A DNA stretch of 6,759 nt. Source: Lentisphaeria bacterium. GTDB lineage: Bacteria > Verrucomicrobiota > Lentisphaeria > JABSQK01 > UBA12247. The notes below the pieces were generated by a model. That model ran no database searches, was not told the origin of the DNA, and worked only from the letters and a program-made list of their open reading frames with translations. The DNA lies in NCBI GenBank assembly GCA_003477185.1, contig DMTJ01000454.1, forward strand, positions 1-6,759, given 5' to 3'. Of this stretch, positions 1 through 6,644 are shown in pieces (position 1 is the stretch's first letter; every line of letters starts with the position of its first letter). A program made the position numbers and the translations under genes.

Positions 1-1
1 C

Positions 2-913
2 CCCCCCATTCCGCGCGACATCCTCTTTTTGCTTGACGCCTCCGCCAGCATCTCCGATGAGGCACTCAACGAATACAAGGCTGGCATCCAGCTAGCCCTC
101 GACTACCTCCAACCCGATGACGCCTTTAACATCGTCGTCTTCCGCGCAGATGCCCGAGCCCTCTTCTCCAGCTTCGTGGCCCCCACCCCCGAAAACATTC
201 TCAAAGCCCGAAAATACGTCAAAGGCCAATCCACCCTTGGCAAGACAGACATTTATACCAGCCTCGCGCCGTACGTGAATAGAAGCCGAGTCTCGAAACG
301 ACCCTACATGATCTTTCTCATTACCGACGGCAAAAGCACCACCGGCTCTAAGCTCGAGAATGACGACATGATCCGGCGTATTCTCGGCGAGAACACCGCC
401 AACGCCTCCATCTTCTCCTTCAGCGCTGGCAGCAAAGACACAAACCGCTTTCTGCTCAACTTTCTCTCCTACAAGAACCGCGGCCTCTCCCTCCACGAGG
501 AACGTCTTAGCGAAACCCACCGCACCTTCGTGCGCTATTTCGGTAGCCTTGCCGAAGTACTTGTTGCCGACCTCAACTACGACATCTCCGGGGCACTCGC
601 CCATGACGCCTTTCCGCGTGAACTGCACCACCTCTTCCGCTCGCAGCCACTCGTCGTCTACGGACGCGCCAAAGCTGGCCAAGACATCATCGACCTGCGC
701 GTCGTCGGCCGAAATCGCGATGGTGGCCGCGAAGAGTTAATTCTGCGCAAGCGCCTCAGCGAGGCCCAACCCGGCGGACAGTCCCTCGCCCTGCGCTGGG
801 CCGCACAGAAAATCTACCACCTGATCGCCGAGCGCAGCATGGGCAACAATCCGAACGCCGACGCAGAGATCGCAGCCTTGACCAAGAAATACAACATCGC
901 CGTTCCCTACTGA
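2..913 (+). CDS. VWA-domain protein (VIT/inter-alpha-trypsin-inhibitor type), 5'-partial
   Basis: The reading frame is open from base 2, so the true start is outside the window; a TTG at base 29 lies in the middle of the first beta strand and is not a credible start. Numbering from the first visible codon, residues 6-18 (RDILFLLDASASI) form the first VWA strand and carry the MIDAS metal-binding motif DxSxS (D12, S14, S16). The other MIDAS residues are also present: T82 in GKTDI and D109 in LITDG. After the VWA fold, the segments LFRSQPLVVYGRAKAG and ALRWAAQKIYHLIAE resemble the C-terminal part of VIT-VWA proteins, in which a VIT domain precedes VWA. The VIT domain would be upstream and cannot be checked. 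Family members are usually exported adhesion or scaffold proteins, but export cannot be judged without the N-terminus. The protein stops at KKYNIAVPY, where relatives commonly continue (TPYTSFL-like). It is followed by the HNH gene on the same strand. Confidence 0.88.
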   Translation, partial: PPIPRDILFLLDASASISDEALNEYKAGIQLALDYLQPDDAFNIVVFRADARALFSSFVAPTPENILKARKYVKGQSTLGKTDIYTSLAPYVNRSRVSKRPYMIFLITDGKSTTGSKLENDDMIRRILGENTANASIFSFSAGSKDTNRFLLNFLSYKNRGLSLHEERLSETHRTFVRYFGSLAEVLVADLNYDISGALAHDAFPRELHHLFRSQPLVVYGRAKAGQDIIDLRVVGRNRDGGREELILRKRLSEAQPGGQSLALRWAAQKIYHLIAERSMGNNPNADAEIAALTKKYNIAVPY

Positions 914-970
914 CGCGAGGATTCTGAACAGGCCGTGGAAAGATCCACACAGCCACGCTTAAGCCAGACC

Positions 971-1276
971 ATGGATTTTTTCATCCCAGCCGACGAAGCG
1001 CACGTCAAGCGCGAGAAAACCAGGGCCCGCGATTTGCGGAGTTCGCAATGGTGGAAGAATCAAAAGGGCCACGCGCGTTGCCACTACTGCCAGGCACAGG
1101 TCCATCCTTCTGAGCTCACCATGGATCACGTCGTCCCCATCGTCCGCGGTGGCAAGACCACCAAGGGCAACGTTGTCCCCGCCTGTAAGCCCTGCAACGA
1201 CAACAAGAAGTATCTGCTGCCGATCGAATGGCAGGAATACCTCGACAGCCTATCAAAGCCCAGTACCGACTCATGA
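971..1276 (+). CDS. Small HNH endonuclease with CxxC zinc ribbon
   Basis: This is a 101-residue protein from the ATG at 971. A GTG start at 935 would add 12 residues, with a GAGGA 13 bases upstream of it (917-921). I prefer the ATG because MDFFIPADEAHVKREK looks like the natural N-terminus of this family and the added residues look like non-coding sequence. Visible motifs in the ATG numbering are a basic helix with RSSQWWKNQ (about 24-32), CHYC (37-40), the catalytic DH of TMDHVVP (D52, H53), GN (66-67), and CKPCND (72-77), which completes the zinc site and the HNH core. All key residues are intact, so an active metal-dependent DNA nuclease is likely. HNH proteins of this size serve many roles (restriction, recombination, repair) and the sequence does not say which. 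The gene overlaps the next by four bases (ATGA), so the two products are probably made together. Confidence 0.88.
   Translation: MDFFIPADEAHVKREKTRARDLRSSQWWKNQKGHARCHYCQAQVHPSELTMDHVVPIVRGGKTTKGNVVPACKPCNDNKKYLLPIEWQEYLDSLSKPSTDS
1034..1048 (+). repeat. Dispersed near-palindrome, copy 1
   Basis: TTGCGGAGTTCGCAA has five-base arms, TTGCG and CGCAA. It lies inside the HNH gene on the coding strand and is read as L-R-S-S-Q (codons CGG AGT TCG CAA). It is one of six related copies in the window. Confidence 0.6.
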
Positions 1277-2001
1277 ACCTGCTGAAGCGCTACATCGTGA
1301 CGGCCTTGTACGCAATCGCAGCCTTCCTCGTCGCGGCCACGCTGACTTGGCGCAACGCGCACTACTCGCTCGAACTCGTGTGGGTCGGCGGCTTTATCGC
1401 CTGCGCTGGGCTATCGCTGATATTCTGCTTTCTTGCGCTCACGCCCGTCATCCGCAGGCGCCGGGCCAAGCTCAAGGAACAAGTGTCCGACGCGCACTAT
1501 CTCGTTGCCCGAGAGACACTTGCCGCCTTCCAAGAGACTGAGCTTACCGGTCCCCTGGCACAGCAACTTGCCAATCAGCTGGCAGAGTTGCACGATGCCC
1601 TGTGGCAGCCCGGCGGCATTGATGATCTGCCCTCCGCACCACGTCGTCGTCTCCGTGCCGAGTTATCCCCTCTGTTCCACCATGCCCGCGCCCTTGTCGA
1701 GCAACTCCAGGAGAACCCTGAGAACGAAGAAATCAAGGTCGAATTGCTCCTAAATAGCGCCGAGACACTTCGTGCAGACTTGGACCAAATTCTCACCGAA
1801 TTCGCCCAAGATCCTGAGCTTCAGCCGCTCGCCCAAGCCCAGGCTCCAACCCAATCCCTGTTCACCCTAGTAGACGCCTACGATGCCGATCAAGGCATCC
1901 GTCCCGGCACCTACTCGCTCCTCCTCTCTCCGCTCAAGCAAAAAGAAGCGTCCGCCTCAGGAAAAACGCGCACCGTGACCTTTCATTTGGTCCCCGGCTA
2001 A
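1273..2001 (+). CDS. Two-TM membrane protein of unknown function
   Basis: I do not recognise this 242-residue protein. The ATG at 1273 overlaps the HNH stop codon (ATGA, 1273-1276), which argues for translational coupling; an ATG at 1228 would overlap by 49 bases and add a hydrophilic stretch unlike a membrane-protein N-terminus. Two hydrophobic segments are clear: about 7-26 (YIVTALYAIAAFLVAA) and 36-59 (VWVGGFIACAGLSLIFCFLA). A positively charged RRRRAKLK (61-68) follows, so the rest is probably cytoplasmic. Residues 70-180 are rich in Leu, Ala, Glu and Gln and look mostly helical, possibly coiled coil. The last 48 residues (FTLVDAYDADQGIRPGTYSL onward) look beta-rich and end TVTFHLVPG. The layout suggests a membrane-anchored helical protein. 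No enzyme motif is visible. The stop is one base from the converging mutS2 stop. Confidence 0.8.
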   Translation: MNLLKRYIVTALYAIAAFLVAATLTWRNAHYSLELVWVGGFIACAGLSLIFCFLALTPVIRRRRAKLKEQVSDAHYLVARETLAAFQETELTGPLAQQLANQLAELHDALWQPGGIDDLPSAPRRRLRAELSPLFHHARALVEQLQENPENEEIKVELLLNSAETLRADLDQILTEFAQDPELQPLAQAQAPTQSLFTLVDAYDADQGIRPGTYSLLLSPLKQKEASASGKTRTVTFHLVPG

Positions 2002-2002
2002 C

Positions 2003-4363
2003 TTACTGATCGTGCATCGTGACGATCGTCACGCCATCCGATCCGGGCAGCTCACCAAACTTCGCCAGTCGAAAAGAATCCACCCCTCTGCAGTCCCGCA
2101 GCAACCGATGCACCGCGTCACGGAGCCTTCCCGTTCCGCGCCCATGCACCACGTGAAACTTGGCCAGCCCGGAAAGCCCAATGTCACTCAGGTGCTTCTC
2201 CAGCTTGGGCATGGCCTCATCCACGCGCATCCCTACCAGCACGATCTCCTGCGACACCGCCCGCGAGACCGGCGGCTTCGTCACGTGGGCGGCCGGCTTT
2301 GCCTTCTTCTTGGCCACCGCCAGCTGCGTTGCCGGAACCTGAAACCGCTTCCCGTCCACATCCACGCTCGCGCGGCCCTTATCGATGGCAAGTAGTGTCC
2401 CCTCCTCGCCCAGCAATTCCACGCGCACCCAATCTCCTACCTGCGGATTCACAGCTGGCTGCTGCGGCACCTTCGGCTTCTCTGAGACTTCAACCACTGC
2501 CTGCGCCATGCGCTTCGACTTTTCCTGCGCCTTTGCTCGCAGCTCGCCTGCCTGCTTCTTATTGCCAGCCTGCTCCGCCTGCCGCAACATCTTATCCATG
2601 TCGCGACGCGTGTTGTCCACGATATTGCGTGCTTCTTGCTTGGCTTCCTTCAGCAAGCCCCGCCGCTGCTTCTTGAGTTCGCCCAACTCTTGCTGTAACT
2701 CGTCTCGCTCCTTCATCAGCTTCGCGTGCTGGCTGCGAATCTCGCCCAGCTTGTCACGCATCTCGCGATCCTGATCCTGCAACGAAGACAACAGATCTTC
2801 CACCTGTGTGTTGTCAGTCCCCGTCTGTTCGCGGCTAAACCCAATCACCCGTTCCGGAATGCCGAACCGGCGCGCCACATCGAGTGCATGCGATGCGCCC
2901 GGCCTCCCCAGAATCAGCTTATACTCAGGCTTCAGCGTCTCCCTGTTAAACAAGACCGTCGAATTCAGCATCCGCACATCCTGCTGCACATGCTCCTTCA
3001 CCACGCCCAGATGAGTCGTCGCCAACACCAGCACATCGCGCCTGGCCAGCTCGTCCAGAATCCCGCAGGCCAAGGCGCCGCCCTCGAGTGGATCCGTGCC
3101 TGCGCAAAGCTCATCCAGCATGATCAAATGCGTCCCTTGCTCGGTCGCCCGCATCATCGCGCTGATATTCTTCATATGCGCGCTGAACGTACTCAAATTC
3201 TGCTGCAGCGACTGCTCATCACCGATATCCGCGTGCAGCCCTTCAAACCGTCGCAGCTGCGTCCGTGCATCCACCGGAATCGGCAGCCCCAGCTGCCCCA
3301 GTACCGTCAGCAGGCCAATCGTCTTCAGCACGATCGTCTTTCCCCCGGAATTCGAGCCCGTCACCGCCAACACCTTCATGTCCACGCCCAGCCGCATATC
3401 CAGAGGCACCAGCTCCTCCATGCGATTCTCCTCACGCAGCTGCGCCTGCAGCAGCGGGTGACGGGCGTCATGCATCACCAGCGCTTTCCCGAAAGGCACA
3501 TAGCAGCAGTCAAAATCTCGAGACCAGTTACTCACCGCGCAAGCTACATCGTACTCACACAGCGCCTCCTCATTCACTCGCAGCGCTGCGGAGTTCGCAC
3601 GCACCAAGTCACTGAGTTCCGCCAGGATTTTGCGGCACTCGTCGCGTTCTTCCACCCGCAGCCCGGTCAGGTCGTTGCCCATCTCCACCAGCGCCTGCGG
3701 CTCCACGAACAACGTGCGCCCACTGTTCGACTGGTCATGGACAATCCCGCGAATCCGCGTGCGCAGCTCACGCCGCACCGGCACCACATACCGACCATTC
3801 CGCAGGTCGATATACTGGTCCTGCAGCGCCTCCTGAATGTGCGGAGTTCGCAACAGCGCTTCCAGCTTGGCATTGATCTGCGCCGAGAGCTGACGTAGTC
3901 CACGGCGCACCTCGTACAGCCGATCACTCGCTCGGTCCATGATCTCACCCTTGCGATCAAACACTTGGTCGATCTTAGCCACCAGCTCATCGCACGGGTC
4001 CATCCTGTCCATACAGCTGCGGATTGCCTTGCAATTCAGCTCCCGACGCCGAGCGAATGTCTTCAGTCGCTCCACCAGTTCCAGCACCCGGCGCAAGATC
4101 TCGAATTCATCTGCGCTCAGAATCACACCCTCGCGACGCGCGCTCGTCAGAATCTCTCGGAGCGACTGAAACGCCGCCACCGGCAGACTAATGTTCTTAC
4201 TCAGCAAGCCCATGCACTCTTGCACCAACGTCCGTTGCGGCGCAGTTGCGGAGTCCGCAAGCGCAGCCAGACGCACCCGCCCGCTCTCCGATGCTGCGTA
4301 GTTCGCAATTTGCTCCAGAGTCTGGGGTACTTCCAAGACCCGGTAGGCATGCCTGTCGCTCAT
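2003..4363 (-). CDS. mutS2: MutS2 family ATPase with Smr domain
   Basis: This 786-residue protein has the usual MutS2 length and order. It runs N-terminal domain (RVLEVPQTLEQIANYA), core/clamp helices with DLRNGRYVVPVRRE (about 186-199), then the ATPase: Walker A GSNSGGKT (336-343), IGDEQSLQQNLSTFSAHM (380-397), Walker B LIMLDELCAGTDP (413-425; D417, E418) and ATTHLG with H451. A charged coiled-coil stalk (about 515-625), a KOW-like segment (NPQVGDWVRV, about 639-682) and an Smr domain (about 705-782, HGRGTG 740-745) follow. MutS2 does not act in MutS-type mismatch repair; it has been linked to suppression of recombination and, in Bacillus subtilis, to splitting collided ribosomes. Two motifs differ from the common form: Walker A reads TGSNSGGKT where TGPNTGGKT is usual, and the Smr LDLRG position reads IVLVG. 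The ATG at 4363 begins 54 bases after the glycosyltransferase stop with no strong ribosome binding site (only a purine run AAGAGA). A weak -10-like TATGAT (4404-4399) in that gap lacks a convincing -35, so readthrough from upstream is likely. Confidence 0.97.
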   Translation of the reverse strand: MSDRHAYRVLEVPQTLEQIANYAASESGRVRLAALADSATAPQRTLVQECMGLLSKNISLPVAAFQSLREILTSARREGVILSADEFEILRRVLELVERLKTFARRRELNCKAIRSCMDRMDPCDELVAKIDQVFDRKGEIMDRASDRLYEVRRGLRQLSAQINAKLEALLRTPHIQEALQDQYIDLRNGRYVVPVRRELRTRIRGIVHDQSNSGRTLFVEPQALVEMGNDLTGLRVEERDECRKILAELSDLVRANSAALRVNEEALCEYDVACAVSNWSRDFDCCYVPFGKALVMHDARHPLLQAQLREENRMEELVPLDMRLGVDMKVLAVTGSNSGGKTIVLKTIGLLTVLGQLGLPIPVDARTQLRRFEGLHADIGDEQSLQQNLSTFSAHMKNISAMMRATEQGTHLIMLDELCAGTDPLEGGALACGILDELARRDVLVLATTHLGVVKEHVQQDVRMLNSTVLFNRETLKPEYKLILGRPGASHALDVARRFGIPERVIGFSREQTGTDNTQVEDLLSSLQDQDREMRDKLGEIRSQHAKLMKERDELQQELGELKKQRRGLLKEAKQEARNIVDNTRRDMDKMLRQAEQAGNKKQAGELRAKAQEKSKRMAQAVVEVSEKPKVPQQPAVNPQVGDWVRVELLGEEGTLLAIDKGRASVDVDGKRFQVPATQLAVAKKKAKPAAHVTKPPVSRAVSQEIVLVGMRVDEAMPKLEKHLSDIGLSGLAKFHVVHGRGTGRLRDAVHRLLRDCRGVDSFRLAKFGELPGSDGVTIVTMHDQ
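2018..2033. repeat. Perfect 16-base palindrome at convergent gene ends
   Basis: CGTGACGATCGTCACG is its own reverse complement and could form a six-base-pair stem with a GATC loop. It lies within the last codons of mutS2 (GVTIVTM) and begins 17 bases after the stop of the opposing membrane-protein gene. No T-tract follows on either side, so it is not a standard intrinsic terminator. It could still act as a hairpin that ends or protects either transcript. A 16-base palindrome somewhere in a window this size is not highly improbable by chance. Confidence 0.5.
3587..3599 (+). repeat. Dispersed near-palindrome, copy 2
   Basis: TGCGGAGTTCGCA matches the consensus exactly over 13 bases, in the same orientation as copy 1. 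Here it lies on the template strand of mutS2 and is read as A-N-S-A (residues 256-259). Confidence 0.6.
3840..3853 (+). repeat. Dispersed near-palindrome, copy 3
   Basis: TGCGGAGTTCGCAA matches the consensus exactly over 14 bases. It lies antisense within mutS2 but in a different codon phase from copy 2, read as R-T-P-H (residues 172-175). Protein conservation therefore does not explain the shared DNA word. Confidence 0.6.
4246..4260 (+). repeat. Dispersed near-palindrome, copy 4 (symmetric variant)
   Basis: TTGCGGAGTCCGCAA has one change from the consensus (T to C) that makes the two arms fully complementary around a central G. It lies within mutS2 and is read as A-D-S-A (residues 36-39). 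Confidence 0.5.
4295..4308 (+). repeat. Dispersed near-palindrome, copy 5 (one mismatch)
   Basis: TGCGTAGTTCGCAA has one mismatch to the consensus (G to T) and the same orientation as the exact copies. It lies within mutS2, 34 bases from copy 4, and is read as A-N-Y-A (residues 20-23). Confidence 0.45.
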
Positions 4364-4417
4364 AGTCTCTTGCCTAGCCTGGATTCGTCATTTCCGGTAT
4401 CATACACGCGATCCCGA

Positions 4418-5830
4418 CTAATCAGCAGTCGAATCCAGCGGATCTACCTGATTGCCTGCCCGCAGCCAGCTCACGCCCCGCACCGCCAGAAACAGGTAAA
4501 ACGGCAAATACTCGGCCGTTTGCAGCACCGCATACCGCGTCCTGCTACCGGGCACATAGGCGATATGAAAGTTAAGGTAGTACAGCGAGGTAACCGCGAA
4601 CAGCACCAGCAGCGACGGCGAGCGCACCAACAACCAGAACGGCAAACACCATAACAAATACCACGGATGCCCAACCGGCCCGATCAAAAACAGCCAAGCG
4701 AGCGCCCACATGCAGGCTCGGACCAGCTCCTGCTCGCCCTCCACGCGCGTGGCCGCCCAGCAGACGCCACAGCCAAACAGGCCCAAGAGCAGCGCCTTGG
4801 TCCAGCCCCCATCCCCCCCCAGAACCAGCAGCACCAGCTCGTAGATCGAGCCATTCATGATCCAGTCCCGTGAGAAAGCCTGCAGGCCCTCAAGTGGGGC
4901 CGGCACGCCCAGCACCAGCGGCAACGCCAGCAACACGCAAATCGCTGCGAACATCGCACTCCAGCGCAGTGCCGCCGCTCGCGACTGCCCGCGCCAAATC
5001 CAGCCCACCACCAACGGCGCCAGCACCACCGGCGTCAACTTCACGAAGGCTGCCCCCGCCAGCGCCACCGCAGCCAACACCGTCGCCCGCCGCAGAATCG
5101 CAATCATAAACACCGCCAGAAACAGCGCGCAGACCAGATCCACGTGCGCCGAATTCAACCCCTCCTTAAGTACCAGCGGGCACCACGAATAGCCCAGCAG
5201 AAGCCCGCGCGGCAGCCGAGCCAGCACCAAGCACACATACAGCGCCATCATCAACAGCCCGTCGACCAGCAGCATCGTCAAATGAAAGCCTCGCGGATTC
5301 CAACCATGCAGAGCCACATTCACCGCAAACGACACCTGGGCCATTGTCGGGTAGATCGTCTTCACATGCGGGTGATTGACCCGGTCATACACCAATTCAG
5401 CAGCCGCCAGCTGCTCGGGGTCAGTCTCAATCTCCCCCACCTCCACCTCCTCAGGCGCTTGCGCGAACGGATGCTGCCCGGAGATCGCCACCTGCCCATC
5501 CCAGATGTAGCGATAAAAATCGGTCTCCTGAATCGGCTCCGCGCCCAGCATCACCAGCCGCATCACACCACCCGCGATCACGATCCAAGCCAGCGCCCGG
5601 AACGATTCGCAGCGCGGCGCCAGTCGCATCGCCACGGCAAACACCACCCACGTCAGCAGATACAGCCCCGTGAACAGAAAAATCGGGCGTTCTTCCTGAT
5701 TCTCGCCATAGCTGAATACAGCGCTCAGCTTCGCGATCCCGGCCCAGATCCCGATTAGCGCGAGTGCACAACAGACCAATCCCCGGGTCGTTCCGGAGTT
5801 CGCAGAAGTCTCAGACTGTCCAGATACCAA
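4418..5830 (-). CDS. GT-C/GT87-like membrane glycosyltransferase (probable mannosyltransferase)
   Basis: This is a polytopic membrane protein with roughly ten or more hydrophobic segments. The frame is open to a TTG at 5872 (484 residues); residue numbers here use that frame. It carries the signature of polyprenyl-phosphate-sugar-dependent GT-C enzymes of the DUF2029/GT87 and alpha-1,6-mannosyltransferase kind: ETDFYRYIWDGQ (116-127) with the likely catalytic acid D118, SGQHPFAQAP (131-140), NHPHVKTIYPTMAQ (166-179), KLTP (278-281), and GHPWYLLWCLPF (401-412). These enzymes move a sugar from a lipid carrier to a substrate on the outer face of the membrane; sugar and acceptor cannot be read from sequence. 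No ATG occurs before residue 82, which lies beyond the first membrane helix (about 32-55), so the start must be a TTG: 5872 (62-base overlap with the upstream gene), 5830 (20-base overlap) or 5779 (no overlap). I chose 5830 because the overlap resembles the neighbouring junction. A run of eight G lies at 4813-4820. Confidence 0.85.
   Translation of the reverse strand: MVSGQSETSANSGTTRGLVCCALALIGIWAGIAKLSAVFSYGENQEERPIFLFTGLYLLTWVVFAVAMRLAPRCESFRALAWIVIAGGVMRLVMLGAEPIQETDFYRYIWDGQVAISGQHPFAQAPEEVEVGEIETDPEQLAAAELVYDRVNHPHVKTIYPTMAQVSFAVNVALHGWNPRGFHLTMLLVDGLLMMALYVCLVLARLPRGLLLGYSWCPLVLKEGLNSAHVDLVCALFLAVFMIAILRRATVLAAVALAGAAFVKLTPVVLAPLVVGWIWRGQSRAAALRWSAMFAAICVLLALPLVLGVPAPLEGLQAFSRDWIMNGSIYELVLLVLGGDGGWTKALLLGLFGCGVCWAATRVEGEQELVRACMWALAWLFLIGPVGHPWYLLWCLPFWLLVRSPSLLVLFAVTSLYYLNFHIAYVPGSRTRYAVLQTAEYLPFYLFLAVRGVSWLRAGNQVDPLDSTAD
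4813..4820 (-). repeat. G8 homopolymer in the glycosyltransferase gene
   Basis: Eight consecutive G on the coding strand (eight C on +), followed by AT and then five more G, encode part of LGGDGGW (351-357 in the 484-residue frame). The frame is intact in this copy. Slippage by one base would remove the C-terminal quarter of the enzyme, including the HPWYLLW motif. Confidence 0.6.
5791..5805 (+). repeat. Dispersed near-palindrome, copy 6
   Basis: TTCCGGAGTTCGCAG retains the 11-base core CGGAGTTCGCA exactly (5794-5804). It lies at the 5' end of the glycosyltransferase frame, just after the stop of the DUF2063 gene. If translation starts at the TTG at 5779, this copy is between genes rather than inside one. 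Confidence 0.5.
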
Positions 5831-6644
5831 GCTGTACCCAATGCGCGAACCACCCCTGAATAGAGGATCCAAGCTGCGCGCGATCTTGTTCTTTTGCTGT
5901 CGATTCGACCCTAGAAATCGCCTGGTCGAGCGGGTGTCCGGCAGCCAGCGCTGCCAGTAGTTGATATTGCGAAGCGCTCAGTGCCTCAGCGGCCTGCCGT
6001 CCACTCTGATCGCGATAGAGCAGCCACCAACCAACCTCACGTGCGGGATCCGGTACCGCCTCCCGGTCTTCGGCCAGCTTCAACATCGCGCGCGTCTTGT
6101 AAAGGTTCCACTCTTCCCGAAACAGCGCCGCGTAGGGCTGTAGCCGCAGCACGCGTGAACCGATCGCCGCCCGATCGCCCTCGCTTAGCGCAAGCGGGTC
6201 AAATCCCGGCTCCTCGCCGGCGATAAAAGCCCCCGCCAGAATGGTCTCCAACTCCGCCGCCTGGCACACCGCCAGATCTTCACGCCACGGCTCATGCTCT
6301 GCCAAAAACTCAAGCAAGTGATTCGCGAGGTCATTTAGCGATGGGCTGTCAGGTGGATAGCAGTCCAGATAGGCGCTGACCATCTGGTTAAACGCGTCGA
6401 TCCCCAGCATCTGCTCCAAGAGCGGATACTCCTCCTGCATCACCGTCAGCAGCCGAAACCAATACTGGCGGTTATAAACCGCGACGCGATCCGCCTCCGC
6501 CTGCGCCAGCAATTCCGGCGCATATCGCTCCGTTTGACAGCGAAAGGCACCGCTCTCACCGAACTCAAACGGCTCCGAGATCGCGCTCCCGAAGTCGCGC
6601 TGCAGCACCTTCAACGATGCAGGTGGTTTAATCTGTTTCGGCAT
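5811..6644 (-). CDS. HvfC/BufC-like DUF2063 protein, MNIO partner
   Basis: This 277-residue soluble protein has the N-terminal domain of the HvfC/BufC (DUF2063) family. The recognisable core is residues 53-114: RVAVYNRQYWFRLLTVMQEE, YPLLEQMLG, AYLDCYPPDSPSLNDLANHL and LEFL. Next comes a helical stretch with CQAAELETILAGAF (127-140), in the place of the family's LARLEWA-like helix. A C-terminal half about 200-277 (GWWLLYRDQSGRQ, then SQYQLLAALAAGHPLDQAI) suits the second, winged-helix-like domain. In characterised MNIO systems such as methanobactin and bufferin pathways, the partner protein works with the iron enzyme and helps it recognise the precursor peptide in the cytoplasm. The ATG at 6644 overlaps the end of the MNIO gene by 17 bases and has AAGGAG 13 bases upstream. 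The gene order and overlap support a paired function. Whether the pathway makes a bufferin-like metal-binding peptide cannot be decided without the precursor. Confidence 0.87.
   Translation of the reverse strand: MPKQIKPPASLKVLQRDFGSAISEPFEFGESGAFRCQTERYAPELLAQAEADRVAVYNRQYWFRLLTVMQEEYPLLEQMLGIDAFNQMVSAYLDCYPPDSPSLNDLANHLLEFLAEHEPWREDLAVCQAAELETILAGAFIAGEEPGFDPLALSEGDRAAIGSRVLRLQPYAALFREEWNLYKTRAMLKLAEDREAVPDPAREVGWWLLYRDQSGRQAAEALSASQYQLLAALAAGHPLDQAISRVESTAKEQDRAQLGSSIQGWFAHWVQLGIWTV

Noticed and set aside
92..682. A 196-codon - strand frame opposite the VWA gene
   Set aside because: Gly/Val/Glu-rich shadow; the + strand frame has a complete MIDAS motif.
2726..3898. A 390-codon open frame on the + strand opposite mutS2
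   Set aside because: Its translation is dominated by His, Arg, Gln and Pro with no domain motif, as expected of an antisense shadow in GC-rich DNA. mutS2 on the other strand is unmistakable.
4399..4404. Possible -10 box TATGAT (minus strand) for a mutS2 promoter
   Set aside because: The best -35 at acceptable spacing is TGCTGA, a poor match, so I did not list it as a promoter.
3965..4654. A 229-codon + strand frame spanning the mutS2/glycosyltransferase gap
   Set aside because: It has shadow-like composition and overlaps two well-supported genes. It has no recognisable motif.
5144..5758. A 204-codon + strand frame inside the glycosyltransferase gene
   Set aside because: His/Gln/Arg-rich antisense shadow of a membrane protein with clear GT-C motifs.
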